A model generated the notes under the pieces. It did no database searches. It worked only from the letters and a program-made list of their open reading frames with translations, and was not told the origin of the DNA. This document shows, piece by piece, positions 33,277 to 45,900 of a DNA stretch of 64,000 nt. The position numbers and the translations under genes were made by a program. How positions within the stretch are numbered: the stretch's first letter is position 1; each line of letters starts with the position of its first letter. This DNA is from Phytophthora quininea. Lineage: Eukaryota; Oomycota; Peronosporomycetes; Peronosporales; Peronosporaceae. Where the stretch lies: NCBI GenBank assembly GCA_011947345.1, contig JAAVTG010000111.1, forward strand, positions 62,001-126,000. The letters run 5' to 3'.

Positions 33277-35446
33277 TCATGTTTTGCTCATCGAGCTCGA
33301 ACGACTGACGCGATGCCGATTAATGAGGACACACTCGACAGCGAGCACAAGGGCGTCTCTCTTGGCTTGTAAGGTGTCTAAAACGCGAGCGTCTTCTATG
33401 GTTCTATCATCATCGCTGCTTCGTTCCTCGAATTCTTGGGCCAAGTACACCAGAGTAGCAGATACCGAACGTTTTCTTGGGTCCCAACCCAAAAGTTCGC
33501 GTTTGTTCCTGGAGGATTTCGAGCCGTCGGAAATTGCAGCTAGCGAGGCACTGTTTGCATTACGGAGCAGTTCGATCATCTCCAGGCGGCCATTTGCAGT
33601 GGCATGACTCCCGCACAAATGCCCAGCGAGACTCTCCAAACAATTCGCAAATGTGTCAACCGTTTGCCGTAGCTGGCGAAGCGTTCTCGCTGATTGCTTG
33701 TCGTGCTTGACTCCCTCGGCGCGAACTCGTAGCAGCGTTGCAATATGAACTTCGGTACACCCTGCACCAGCTACAACTTGCGGATGATCCATCAAACGAG
33801 CCAATGTCTTGAGCGAAGTTGTGATCACGTGGCACAGTTCATCGTGGGCAAAGCGATCAGGTGCTGCGACCGTGATTGTTGTGACTGGATGGGAAATGCT
33901 GCTTCGGGGTGGCTGCTTTTCACCAAGAGCTCGATGTAACCGAATGTACTGCTTGCTGCCGATATTTTGCGTCGTAACGAGAGACAAAAATCCAAGCGAG
34001 TTGCCGATAATGCTATCGTCGATCTGCCAGTTGCTGAGAATAGTAGCGCCGCTAAGCATCTGCACGCTTCCTGTGGAAGTACAACTAGGTGAGAACAGAA
34101 ATTACACTGATTGTACGACGTACGGATGTGTGTGAGCGACAGTCGGTCAAGCGTGAAGATATTCTTTGCTGCTAGATATGCCTGCAAATACTTTGGAATG
34201 ATTTTCTGCGAGAGAACCGCGGTGGCTCCGAGGTGTTCCAGGCGATCCCCACTTGACGAAGAGCTTCCAGTCGAAATTGTTCCTGTGATCCTGTATGGCA
34301 AATGCTTGTGCCGTTGACATCTTCTGTCTCGGGTTGAGCCAAAGGTTCAATCGTGATGTTGAATAACGCCACTCGAAGATTACACAACGGAGGAGATCGT
34401 TTCCCGATTTTGCTTCCTCCCCGCGACGGCCAGGGTAGATCCAACAGGACTGTTTGCTTCCAGACCTCGGATTTGGCAATTGACTGTTGACCTGGAGCGA
34501 ACAGCATTTGCACGGGGATCCTCTCATTCGGAAACTCTGCAACGTACGGGAAGACACTGATGAAAGCCTGAAGGATCAGTGGCAGAAGCACGATATCAAG
34601 ATCGTCCTCATTTACCCCAATGATGGATTTCGTCGAAACGATGCATCGTATAACGGCGTAAAGCGACGTGGTAGAACTCCAATCGATCGCCGCGCGCACT
34701 GGGCACTGAGGATCATCCAGAAAGTTGAGGCTCCAATCGAGAGCTAGCTGCAAACCTACGATTCACGAATTCTCAGTCATTCACGTCCCCCCAATCATCC
34801 TGGTTGTGCTCACCTTTTCTGACAGTTCGGTGAGGAATCTGCGCGAGGGCACCCTCCTGAATCTCCAGCAGCAAACTGCGCTCCACATCGCATGCACACG
34901 TCACCCCACGAACCTCCATTCCTATACGTATTATTTCTAGTACCCACCTCGAGCTCAACGCTGCGAGGAAAAGGCCGCCATCTTCGTGATCCCGGATCTG
35001 CACCACCAGAATCAACAGCACCATCATGTCACTTGCCATCCCACGTGGGTTTGCTTTGAAACTGGGCAACCATTACCAGCGATAGTCGCCGCAGCCTACC
35101 TTGCTCTTGAGCATGTGGAAGTAGGCGTTGGCGATCGGACAATCCCCCACACTGCACCAGATACAACAACAACAACAACAGCAACCTACTTAGCACGCAA
35201 TAGTCCGAATCACCATACCCAAGCAGCATCACTGGTATCGCCGCCGTACTCGATATTGGCAAAGTATCTTTCGGCCACGGATGTGATGGTCAGCGCGTCG
35301 GGACACTGCGCGTTCGCCTGCAGGAGCTGCGCCTTGCCGATTGGGCCGAAGCTGCCTCTCACTAGCTGCTGCAGCTGTCTGCACACGGTGACAAGCCTCC
35401 GCTTGACCTCGTCGCGCGAGAGCTGCTCGGCAGCAGCGTCCTCCAT
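33277..35446 (-). CDS. BBS6/MKKS-like group II chaperonin-related protein, multi-exon
   Basis: BBS6 helps assemble the BBSome for ciliary traffic. Exon 1 starts at ATG 35446 with RRLVTVCRQLQQLVRGSFGP, the chaperonin-like N-terminus (GPxGK). Following pieces read IANAYFHMLKSK, then HEDGGLFLAAL (the GD/DGG region), then IQEGALAQIPHRTVRKGLQLALD. The apical and C-terminal parts (VLSQKIIPKYLQAYLAAKNI; FTLDRLSLTHIR then SVQMLSGATILSNW) match MKKS better than CCT subunits. A 53-bp intron is clear at 34071-34123. Others lie near 35140-35219, 35030-35090, 34930-34960 and 34750-34815, with ends unresolved. A frame conflict lies near 34250-34270. An (ACA)n run sits in intron 1. Confidence 0.72.
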
Positions 35447-35686
35447 GCTAAGCAAACGACGTCTGAAGATCGGCGTCCGAAAAACGTTTCTGCATACTCA
35501 ACCCAAGTACAAAAATGCTGTAACCATGTGGTTAGGTGCAATCGATCGATTTCGATTTGTTGTTCTTGGTCTTGTATGGAGCTGTAAAAAGCGATGCTGG
35601 CTCTCAGTCGCTGATCCGCTGTCCTCCACGTCGGCGTGAGCTCGCCGCGTACCTTCCTCTTCCTCCACGGCACGGCCGCGCCCGCC

Positions 35687-36593
35687 ATGCTCATGTCGTA
35701 CGGCGTATCCATCGCCGTCATCAACTCTGTGGTGAATGCGCTCTGCGACCCGCTGCGCAAGTACCTGACCAAGTTCATGGACCCGTTCATGGTGGTGGCT
35801 GTGCGGGGGCTCATCCAGGCGCCACTCTTCGTGGTCTGGGCCATCGCCGACACGGGCGGCAAGCTGCCGCCGCTGAACCACCTCTTTGGACGTCGGTGTG
35901 TATCAGCGGCTGCATCAATATCATCACCAGCTACCTGTACAACCGCGCCATCCAGATCTCGACGCTGTCGGCCACAGTGCCGTTCCTGTCCTTTACGCCA
36001 GCATTCCTGGTGATTGTGGCGTTCCTGGTGCTAGGAGAGGTGCCAACGGTGTCGGGGGTAATCGGCATCGCCATTGCAGTGCTCGGAGGCTTCTGGCTGC
36101 AAGGAGCAAAGGACGACCACCCGAGCAAGGACCTTTGGTGGACTCGTCCAACGCCAGCAAAGGCTCCATGTACACCATCGTGGTGGCCTTTATGTGGAGC
36201 ATCTCCAACGCCTTCGACAAGATCGGCGTACAGAACTCGACGCCGTTGGTGTACGGAGCTGCGATCCAGGTGATTGTGGCGCTGGGCAGCTTCATCATGC
36301 AGAGACTGCGCGTCGGCGGAGAGGAGATCTACTTCCCGATCGGACACGAGGTCAAGGTCCCGTGGAAGTTCGTCATTCTTGCTGCGGTGCTGAGTGTCGT
36401 GGCCTACTACATCAACCTCGTGGCCACGCAGTACCTCGAGGTGTCGTACGTGATCGCCATCAAGCGGTCCGGCTGCATCTGGAGCGTGCTCATGGGCCGC
36501 TTCCTGTTCCGAGAGCGGAATCTGCGCAAGAAGCTGCCCAGCATTTTGTTGATGGTGCTCGGGGTCGTGTGTATCGTCGTGGGGAAGTCGTAA
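35687..36593 (+). CDS. EamA/drug-metabolite-type multispan transporter (two frameshifts)
   Basis: About 300 residues with roughly ten hydrophobic segments, starting MLMSYGVSIAVINSVVNALC. The two internally repeated halves typical of EamA/DMT carriers are visible: ATVPFLSFTPAFLVIVAFLV...GIAIAVLGGFW and the second-half equivalent YVIAIKRSGCIWSVLMGRFL...ILLMVLGVVCIVVG. The frame changes near 35898 and near 36137; each is fixed by one base. ATG 35687 is the first in the frame of the first segment, although an upstream exon cannot be excluded. Substrate unknown; membrane location is inferred. Confidence 0.8.
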
Positions 36594-36727
36594 AGTGAGC
36601 ACATTAGAAAGAGCTAACCACGAAGGAAGAAATGAAAACCAATTATCTGTTGACACAGCTACCTAACTAATAACCGCCGGGGTGTTCGAATATACACGCG
36701 CATCTTGGTCATCCTGATACCTGCTGC

Positions 36728-37242
36728 CTACTGGAACAGTGCGTCCTGCGCCCACGACTTGCCCTCGGGCGTGTCGAGCCACTCGTCTGACTGCCGGATG
36801 TCGTCCTGGATGGCCTTGATCAGCGACTCCAGCGACGAAAAGTTCTGCTCCGGACGGATGTAGCCCGTGATGAGGAACTTGAGCTGCGCGCCGTAAAAAT
36901 CCTTGTCGAACTTGTGCAGCAAGTGCGGCTCCACCGTCTTCTCCTGTAGCATTTAACGACCGTCAGTCTCTGCAACCTGTCACCACTAGTACAGCAGCAG
37001 GGGCGCACCTTGTTCTTGAAGTAGGGGTTCCAGCCAATGCTGGCCACCGCCTTGTACGGGCCCTTGTCGTCCACCGTCGCCCAGCCGCAGTAGATGCCCG
37101 TGGGGAGCTTCTCCAGCAGGTCGCCCAGGTCCTTGGCCGACAGGTTGGCCGTGGGGCAGCCCAGCTGCTTGCCTCCGCGGCCGAACCCCTCCACCACCGT
37201 CGCCTGCAGTCGCAGCGTCGTCTTTAGCTGCTCGATCGGCAT
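36728..37242 (-). CDS. RFK: Riboflavin kinase
   Basis: Phosphorylates riboflavin to FMN with ATP. Exon 1 37009-37242 and exon 2 36728-36943 flank a 65-bp phase-0 intron, giving 149 residues, the usual length of a monofunctional eukaryotic enzyme. Diagnostic features: GKQLGCPTANL (the PTAN Mg-ATP motif), TGIYCGWATV, then VEPHLLHKFDKDFYG and the flap region LITGYIRPEQNFSSLESLI. No FAD synthetase domain is attached. No frame defects. Confidence 0.96.
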
Positions 37243-40200
37243 ACCTCGTCCCTGGTGTGTCGCCGCTGTCGGAGGTTTATCTGCAAGTGTCCGAGTCGGA
37301 GATTGCTTCAGCTTTGTGGTGACGCACCAGGATTCGTAATATAGGTCACATGTCGCAGGGGCCTATTAGACGGAATATTGAACCAATCGCTGATTCTTTT
37401 TATTGGACTATTTTCAACCAATTATGGGTATATGTAACGTGTGAGAACTCCAGTAGTAAGAGCCACAAAGGCGGTCTTGTTGGGGTGAAAGAGTCCTTAA
37501 CGGTGACGTTGCTAGATGCGATCTTCCACTCCTCGTTGAAAGCACCGAAGGCCTCGCTAGTTGTGGCCCCAAGCACGTTTGACACCTGGGGTGCTTTCTT
37601 CTCTTCCTGGGGGTAGTTTGAACAGGGCAACTTGGTGATGTGTCGCACGCACGACTTCCAAACAACGGCGTATTACAACCGCCAGCGCACAAACCACCCC
37701 AAACGCCAGATCCCCTCGAATTTGGGTATGCCTTCCGCAGGTACGCGTGTGGCGTGTGCGTCGTTTCGAGTTGTGGTAGTGTGTATGGGTGGTCCTGCTG
37801 CTAAAGGTCACAAATCCAGGCGGGTAAAGACGCAAGTTGAAGAGGATGCTGCACTAGAGAGAGGTGCGAGATAACGAGATTTACAGTTTGGTCAGTTTTT
37901 TATGTTTACTTATTGTAGGAGCGCAGGCAAAATTACTGACAAACGAGACGAGTTACACGGCACCCAAGCAGTGCAAAAAGCAGAATCAAATTTGTGACAG
38001 GGATACCTTCTTTGCCGAGGTCGTTTTCCGAAATGATAAGCTCGTTAAGAAGACGCGTTCCCATGCCTTTGAGATATGACTACTTCTTGTCAACGCGTCG
38101 TACCTCGGGTTTGTCTCGGACGGTGCCGTTTCTCCACCAGCTTTTGTCTCAATATGTACAGAGTTGATTATGGAAATCCTATTCGAGGAGGAAGATTGCA
38201 GCAAAGGTGAACCGTATCGTGATGACGTCGGCACCGCATGCGCTTTCGATTGTCACAGTTGTTCCACAAAGTATGTCCAAAGTGAGAATGTGTCACGGCT
38301 GTGGTCTCATCGCCGCCATCTACAACGCCCAATTCGTCTTTATGAACTGGCACAAATGCTGGTGTTCATCCTCGGGTGCTGTGCGAGCACCTCCGGATAA
38401 GTGGACAACAAAAAATCGCGATCGTCTCCAAATACCGACTGGCCAACTAGAAACCATCAACCTCTTCCGAAGATGGGCGTCTGCATGAAGAATATCCTGA
38501 AATATATTTCGGAGCACGCATATTGTGAATCAAGCATGATCGATGTCCACAAGGCGATGACTTGGCTGGAACGTGAGGAAAAGCGGGAGGGGAGGGGGCT
38601 ATCGCAGAGGGATCTTGATGAGCTGGAGCAGCATTCAATCTTGTCGTGGTGACTATCATAGTTTATGGATCGTTTGGTTTAGCAAGTTTCTCCACCAAGG
38701 TTTCTGGCCGATGAAATTTCACGAACAATCGCAAGAGATGTTCAGCTTGGTACGACCTGTAATCTGACCTGTGTGCCGCAATGAGAAACAGACAGTGCTT
38801 TGCACTGCCAGAATCAAGTTGTCTTTGACCCGCTCCTGTACAACACGGTTTTGATTTGAATCGACGGCAGTATTTTGTTTGCAACAAATATAGAGGGGTT
38901 ATTCCAGGCTCTGAAGAAGCTGTTCGAGCTGCTGCATGAGTTCAACATAACGCCAACCATGCAAGCTGTTCGAGTTTTAAGTAGAACAGTTTTACTATTT
39001 ACTCAATAGTTTTGTTGCAGTATTCAATAAAACATTGTACTCAGCACTGGTTTGCAGGCTGTTAGCTCGCGGGGCTCGCAGTTCGATGGGTATTTTTAGT
39101 ATCAAAGTATGGTTTGTTTATAAATACTTCAAATATCGTATGCGATATTATATTGTTATGCAAATTATTGTTGATACCATTTGCCTCGTGCTCTTGGTCC
39201 TATATTTATTACTGCAGTCAGCTGAGTGTTGCTTATAGAGAATGTGTATTAAATGTCGTACGATCTCAATCGCGCTAGGCCCCCAAATGACAGTTCTTAG
39301 CGATGGCAAGTCACGAAAGCTTTCCTGCCGCGACCAGCGCCACACCTACTTCGTTTTCAGCTTTCTCCAAATGGTCCCAGCAACACTTGGTTACTCGGTG
39401 TGGGGCCATAGATGAGGCGGCCTCGTTCTATCTGAGGACGAACTATCAACAAAAAGGAGTATACTCTCCTTTGAGATTGATATTCACAACCCCTGAAATC
39501 TGGGTGAACGCGCAGGTGTATGAGCGGTTTAGGTCGGTCGAACAGCTTATTCGATTACGCCACCACAAAAATGCAATAAAAACGACAACTGCCCGATTTC
39601 CAAAAAGCGGGGTTTTTAAGGGTACCTGAATCTTCTTCTGAAGCGCAAGAGTTGGAGAAGTATATCGCAAATAAACCGAGAAAGAGTCGGTTTCACTTTG
39701 CCCAGAGAAGCTGGTGACAACGATGGGTTTCTAGCATTAGGCTATCTGGACATATTTTCAAAACCATCCTAAATTCTATGTCAGAGAGTAATTTCTAAGG
39801 CGCAGGCAACGCATTTGGGCTCAAGATGAAATATATTGGTCCCTCTGTGTGCAATACCATTATGGTCGCTCGTTGAAAGACTTATTTATGTCCAGACAAC
39901 AGAAAAGTCGTCCCGCAGCAGCAATACGGGCTGTGGCATATGTGACAATGCTATAACAATCTTCAGGCAGGTGGTGTGTGGTGTTAGGATGCAGTTCAAT
40001 CCCCAAACACCACCTTGACGCTGAATGTATTTGATCGTTCTTGATTGCTAACTACTCTTTTTCGTGCACTGATACATGCCGAGACCCCCCTTCCTTCCAA
40101 GAAGGACATGCTTTATAAAAGGAATCAGACCATTGAGTTTACGTGCGCGACACCACAGCTTGCGAGGCAATAGCAAATCCAATATACTCCAAAACACTTC

Positions 40201-40583
40201 CCCCAAAACAACCATTTTGTGGCTGGTGATTATCTATAAGTATAATTTTAATCTTTGATGGCACGTCCTGAACACTAGGAACATGAAATTTCGGATGGGT
40301 GCGATTTTTACCTAAAACCCTTCTAAAACGTACCTAAAAGTATACAATTAATTGCCTAAAAGTGGCCTAAAGCAGGTACGACCGACTTCTATAAACAACC
40401 TAAACGGAGTCAGGATTTTTATAGAAATGACCTATTTTGTTTTTAGAACGCGCATGAGATGCGACGGTCTGCGATTGTTTTAGTTGAAGTTCATACCCAC
40501 AACAATAGAAAATGAGACTGTGCTAGCGTGATTCCTGGTTAGAGGTTTCTATTCAGCGTCTTTCATTCAGTTTTCAACTAACC
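37243..40583. other. AT-richer gene-poor region
   Basis: 3.3 kb without a convincing gene. Open frames up to ~108 codons exist (e.g. 39303-39629 + and 38401-38652 +) but have no recognisable domain or coding character. Base composition is clearly more AT-rich than the flanks. Near 40313-40420 the heptamer-like CCTAAAA/CCTAAAG recurs irregularly. It probably consists of decayed transposon DNA. Confidence 0.55.
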
Positions 40584-41096
40584 ATGTGTTACAACGGATA
40601 CAAGTTTGACTTCAAGCGGAGCTACAAGGCCACAGAGTACTACAGCTGCTCCAAATACGGCGCAACAAAATGCTTCGTCAAGCTCATCAAGTACCCAGAT
40701 AATCACATAAAAGCGAAGCGTGCCAGACTACTGTCTGCTGCTTCAGCGACGGCGGCTAGGCCCGATCAGCATTCCAAGAAGTTGTCTGATGACACAGACA
40801 GGTCCCGGCACGGCGCGAGCAGTGCAAGCGAATACGACGACCAAGACAGCCGGTCCGACGCAAGCGCAAGTGACGAAAGTAACGTCAAAGATGTGGATTA
40901 CTCCTCATCTATAGATGGTGACTGTAGTCAAGAGGATGAAGATGAGTTGTCAGCTAGAGACGGGTTCTTCATCGAATGTCGTGGCGACCACACGTGTATC
41001 GCGGCCGAGACAGCTCCCGTACGCGACGTCACGGACGAAATGGCCGCGCTGATACGGCAGAAGGCAGCCGAACACCTGAATGTCTTCAGCAAATGA
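40584..41096 (+). CDS. FLYWCH-like zinc-finger ORF, probably transposon-derived
   Basis: 170 codons from ATG 40584 to TGA. The N-terminus (YKFDFKRSYKATEYYSCSKY then GATKCFVKL) resembles the FLYWCH zinc finger, with aromatic residues around a Cys pair; the later His is in YPDNH. A Lys/Arg stretch and a Ser/Asp/Glu-rich segment follow. FLYWCH domains commonly precede MULE transposases, but no transposase core follows here. It could be a solo gene, or a 5' fragment of a mobile element. It lies in the gene-poor island. Confidence 0.5.
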   Translation: MCYNGYKFDFKRSYKATEYYSCSKYGATKCFVKLIKYPDNHIKAKRARLLSAASATAARPDQHSKKLSDDTDRSRHGASSASEYDDQDSRSDASASDESNVKDVDYSSSIDGDCSQEDEDELSARDGFFIECRGDHTCIAAETAPVRDVTDEMAALIRQKAAEHLNVFSK

Positions 41097-41808
41097 CAAT
41101 ATTCTTGGTGCTTTTTGATTGCGGGGAAATGATTGGTTTGTCCTCACAAAGAGACGACGATCGCTTTCTAGAACATTATAAGTTAGACTCAATTTCATCT
41201 TCCGTGTCGACCCCAGATGAGAGTGTGCTGTCGGAAACAAGTTCATATTCTATTGGTGACTCACTATGTCGCTCCTGCCCACATGTGCTTCTCGTTTTGC
41301 AACTGCGTCCCTTTTCTCTAGCGTCGTCATTCTCCAGTTGCGCTACAAATAGGTTTTGACTATCTTTTTTAATTTTGTGGGAATTGTGTAAGATAAAAGC
41401 TATACCAAAATGATGTGGGATAATAATTGAAGTCATAGACCCGTTGAAATCGCTATGTCCTAAGGCCACCAATTACATTTTTTCCATCATCGTTCTGATT
41501 ACACATTAACCCTGCTCCCTACCCTAAACATCCATATATACGATTGTAAGAGGACCTACTACATAGACCAATCCCGATAGGAGAAATGACGACTGTTAAT
41601 TGAACCTTTCCCGAAATTTTGGAGGGCGAATGTGCTCACTTTGGGTGGCTCTATCTCCAAAACGGTTGCGATTCACTAAGATCAGACGACAGAATCAAAT
41701 TATGCGCCGTTTTCTTTGCCTTTAGATATGTGTAGTCACATATGTTATATCTATTACAAGGGGCCAAATTTGGGGTCATCACACAAATATCTGGATAACA
41801 ATTAGTGC
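41097..41808. other. Non-coding, AT-rich
   Basis: No supported feature. Short open frames only. Confidence 0.4.
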
Positions 41809-42480
41809 GTGGGGTTGCTCTTCAGTTTGAGTACCTCGAGGCAACAACCGAATAATTTGATAGCCAACTACGACACACGGATTAACAAGGAGGAAGAAAG
41901 TATCACCCCGATCAGCCCCGCAGCAGTGCCGAAGTTTATGCTATATCGTCAAACCGTCACGCGCAGAAAGCGGTCGTTGGTAAATAGAAAGAATGCCGAT
42001 AGACGAGGTCGGAAGAACAGCTTTTCGACGTGGCGGCCGTGTAGTATTGTCCACGACGGGAATCCGTTTGTTTGTGGGACGAACTTGGGTGCAAACAAAT
42101 TAGCACCAAGATTCACCGGCCCCAAAGCTGGTGCAGGTCGTGGTCTCTTCAAGTTGGAACCGCTGCGAACGTTAGGGCTCACTTTATGACAGTGTAACAC
42201 ATGGGACACCCCTGCGTGACTCCACATCCGTTTCAAGTGAAATTGCCAGCTCGAGCAATCGGCTCCATCGACCGCGTGATCGTAGCATTTTCATTTTTCA
42301 ATAGGCATATTTGCTCTAATCACGGGTGAGAACGATCAACGGCATTCTTGACGAACTTGTCCCAAGCGATTACCAGATGATCTTCTAGAATCGGTGGTTT
42401 GCCTGGGTTCCCTAGCTTAAAGAATCACTTGCGGAGAGACATCAACCACGTAGTTGTTGTCGACGACGTTTCCGGCTGCA
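41809..42480 (+). mobile_element. Decayed Ty3/Gypsy pol C-terminal fragment
   Basis: Within an open frame 41809-42189 the segment NADRRGRKNSFSTW...GTNLGANKLAPRFTGP matches the region after integrase in oomycete Gypsy elements (ADRRGRKN..F..GD..LLST..L..NLGS.KL.PRF.GP). Downstream, GFPSLKNHLRRDINHVVV (about 42410-42460) is reminiscent of the chromodomain end (GYP...TWEPR..L..DVP), heavily mutated. No integrase, reverse transcriptase, gag or paired LTRs are visible, so this is a relic. Confidence 0.5.
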
Positions 42481-43442
42481 TCCAAAATTGATAAATAAAC
42501 GAAGTCCATACGAGTGCGCCGGCGCCCAACTGATTTAGGGCTGTATTCTGCCATCCACGGCTCATACGAGTGTCGTAGTCTTGTATATTCTTGGTGATGG
42601 AAGAGGTGCTACTAGGAGTCCAAGCACTGAAGTGTGCGCATTTGGCGATTTATAAAAGTACATACATAGTGAGTGGAATATTTAAACGATCATAGGTGTA
42701 CCTCTCATGCCTTTCTTTTAAAATCCTAGCAAAGTGCTGTCAATAAAGTTAAGCGTGTCGTTAATCGCACTATTGCGAAGAGTATTCATATCCATCTGCT
42801 CGTCGTCATTTAATACATCATCCACATCGTGTTCTTTTCGACCACGCCAATATCTTGTTTTACAAAAGAAGACCAGACGGGTCCGACTGCGCAACACGGA
42901 ATGCGCCAATATTGCGACGGAGATGTTTCAATGATTATTGGAAGCCGCGGAAGCTAATGATTTGTGGATCTAGTCTTCATTCATAGGATCCCGGGGCCAT
43001 TAGTGTTATTAACCAGTCACCATTAATTGTGAATTGGCGCAATGGTAGTGCCCCAGAATTCGCGTACGAGATTAACGGCACACGATTATCTTTCGTGCGA
43101 TGGCATCTGCCCGGAATGGGAGGTATTTGTGAAGTCTGAGTGTTACCCAACGACCCCGCCAACCAACAAGAGAGTGTTGGCAAAGACATCGAGCGCACCT
43201 TCATAGTTTTACCAGGTCGTGTTGGGAATCCTCGCCCAGCCAGTTTGTGGGACCGCCAAGAACTGAAAACGGAGTAGATTTAGCTGCGCTAACTTTATTT
43301 CAAATTAAGACATTATATTTTCAAAACGCTCGCGTGCGAAGAACTTTCTTTGCGGCTGCGCTTTTGGCAGTGAAGGTCTTCGAGTGCAGCGTCTCAAGCA
43401 TCGGAGGCACTTTGTAAGGTATTCGTTGGATCCACCGCGGCC
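42481..43442. other. Gene-poor DNA upstream of the ZNF598-like gene
   Basis: No supported gene; the Gypsy relic may extend into it. A tRNA A-box-like string at 43035-43052 has no partner B-box. The last ~150 bp are the presumed promoter and 5' leader of the next gene. Confidence 0.4.
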
Positions 43443-45838
43443 ATGACGAGCGTCGCGAGCAGCTCCACCACCGCTGCCGGCTCCTCTCTGTCGGCACTTA
43501 GCGCGCCGTTCTCCATGGTGCCGAGCGCCGTCCGCATGCGCGCCAGTGCGCCCGCAGCCAACCACAGCTACGTCGAACCTTCCGCCACCCAATCAGACAG
43601 CAACCGCCGTCGCTCGCGCCGGCCGCGACAAAGGAAGAAGAAGAGCAATGCAGACAACGCAGAGCAGACGACTGACGCTCAGGGAGATGATGACGAACCC
43701 AAGACCCCAGCGGCTCCAGCCAAGAGCAAAAGAAGCGACCAGCCAAGAAGCAGACGGAGAAGAAGCAGCTACAGGAACAGACAGAGACCGCAGAGGAAGA
43801 GAAGGAGATCTGTCTGTTGTGCGCCGACCCCATTGAGTTCTACGCCGTGGGTGAGTGCAACCACCACGGCATCTGCAGCAAGTGCTCCATGCGCATGAGG
43901 CTGCTCATGGACGACCGCAACTGCCCCATGTGCAAGCAGCCACTGGAACGAGTGGTGGTCAGCAACACGGCCCGGGCGTACGAGAGCTTTGAGCTCTGGG
44001 GAGACGCAGCCGGACCAGAGTCCGTGCTGGACGAGCTCTCGGACATGATCTTCGTGGACTGCCGCGCGCACTACCAGGCGCTCCGCAGTCTGCGGGAGTT
44101 CAAGTGCAGAATGAAGCGCTGCAAGGAAGTGAAGCACTCGCTCGGACAGCTGAAAGAACACTTGCGACGCGACCACGGCGTGGAGTTCTGCGAGCTGTGC
44201 TTGACGCACCAGTCGTTTTTATCCAGGAGCAGGAGGTGTTCAGCAAGGGCACGCTCAAGTCGCACAACATTGGACGCGCACGCAATGCCGGTCAGAAGCA
44301 CGCCAACACGGGCAAAGACTTCCACCCGATGTGCCAGTTTTGCCGCAAACGATTTTACGGAGACAAGGAGCTGTACGAACACTTGGAGCGTGACCACTTT
44401 AAGTGCCACATCTGCAAGGTCGAGAACGAGTACTTCCGCAATTAGTGAGTGACCCAGCGTCCCTATCTTCTCTGGTTTTGTGGTTACTAACTAAATGTCC
44501 TGCGTTGCTCGTGCTACAGTGCCAGCCTAGAGACACATTTCCGCAGAGAGCACCATTTGTGCGAGGATCCGAGATGGTAAGCTGTGCGCTTATACTGCTA
44601 TTTTTCTTTTATTAATGTGCTAACGGGTTGCCAATGTAGCCTGGCGATGCGTTTTGTTGTATTCCCCAATGACGTCGAGTATCAGGCGCATATGAGCGAC
44701 ATCCACGGGGTGCATAACCGACTGCAGTTCAATTTTCAGGTTGCCCGGGGTGGCGAGAACCCAGTCGGAGGTCCTGTTGGTCCAGGGTACGCGGACGATG
44801 TACCAGACCACTGGAATTACGGCGTTAGCAATCACGAGCCAACTCCGGCTGCACGACTCGAGGAAGCTTTCCCAGCTTTGCCTGCGTCTACGGGTCCGGC
44901 CCCGCCTCCGGTATTAGCGCCCGCTATCTCCCGAACGCCCAGTTCTCGTGCACAGGCGCCTCCACCACAACGCACGCCTACTCCACCGCGAGGCCAGATC
45001 GTTCGCAACCAGCGACTAGCCCAAGCGCTCGGTGTTTCACGACCAGGCCATACGAATGGAGATACCGCTGCTTTTGAAGAGGAATTGAAGACGCCCAATT
45101 ACCCGGAGAACCTGATCGAGTGGGGAAAGGCGAACACGAGCTACCTCCTTGTGGTGGAGCGTCGACTGGAACGGATCGTGGAAGAACCATCTTGCCACAG
45201 CGTCAGCCTGCGCATAATGTCGAGCGGAGAGGTTGGTTGATTGATTACGCTGATGAATGTGATGCTGCTCATGCTAACATTGTGCTCGTCTTTGATATAC
45301 AGCGCGCCTTGATGCACGAACTTGCCAGCTTTTATGGCGTGGCGTCAGAGTCATTTGGTGAGGATCCGCGCCGCCGAGTGTCCTGCTTCAAGAAAGATAA
45401 CGCTCATGTCCCGAGTGTAACGCTGTCTGCACATATCAACAAGTTGACCAGCCAAGCATTGGCAGCTCGAGCTTCCAGTCGACTGAAGTTTCTCCCCTTG
45501 CAAGGTGCCACGCCACCTCCGCAGGCTGCGGTACCAGCAAGACCCCAGTCCCGGTTAACCGTGGCTGGGAACACATAGAGCCTCGCCGTGCACCGGTAGT
45601 CGCAGACGCCTGGAGCGATGACGAAGACGACGGTGGGAACAGCCAAAATGATGAAAGCACGTCAAGCACGGAGTCCCAATACCAAAGTGCTACAGTCGAA
45701 GCGAAAGCAGCGCCGGAGCATGCTGCTACAACCGGGGCAGAAGTGGAAGACGGCGGCCAAGCAAACGAGTCCCACGAAACAGAGGCACTCAAAGCGAAAG
45801 TAGCCGCAGTCCAGATAGACGACGAGGAATGGGAGTAA
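43443..45838 (+). CDS. ZNF598: ZNF598/HEL2-type RING E3 ligase (ribosome collision sensor), four exons, frameshifts
   Basis: HEL2/ZNF598 ubiquitinates small-subunit ribosomal proteins at collided ribosomes. An Arg/Ser/Lys-rich N-terminus precedes a RING (CLLCADPIEFYAVGEC...CSKCSMRMR...CPMCKQPL), then C2H2 fingers (FCELCLTHQ; MCQFCRKRFYGDKELYEHL; FKCHICKVENEYFRN; LCEDPRC...AHMSDIHG). Introns: 44445-44519, 44577-44639 and about 45231-45301 (GTTGGT...ATACAG). Frame breaks lie near 43724, at T5 44216-44220 and at C4 45543-45546; each closes with one added base. The tail is acidic and ends DDEEWE before TAA at 45836. Confidence 0.9.
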
Positions 45839-45900
45839 CGTGGCAAAAATATACCGAGCTGTGCACTTTGCCCAGGTGGTTTCTTGCGAACTCCATTCAG

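Noticed and set aside
39303..39629. 108-codon open frame in the AT-rich island
   Set aside because: No domain, no codon character, no regulatory context; compatible with chance.
40313..40420. Recurring CCTAAA-like words resembling the TTTAGGG telomere repeat
   Set aside because: Irregular spacing and sequence; not a tandem array, and genes continue on both sides.
43035..43052. tRNA A-box-like string (TGGCGCAATGGTAGTGCC)
   Set aside because: No B-box, acceptor stem or anticodon arm can be paired downstream.
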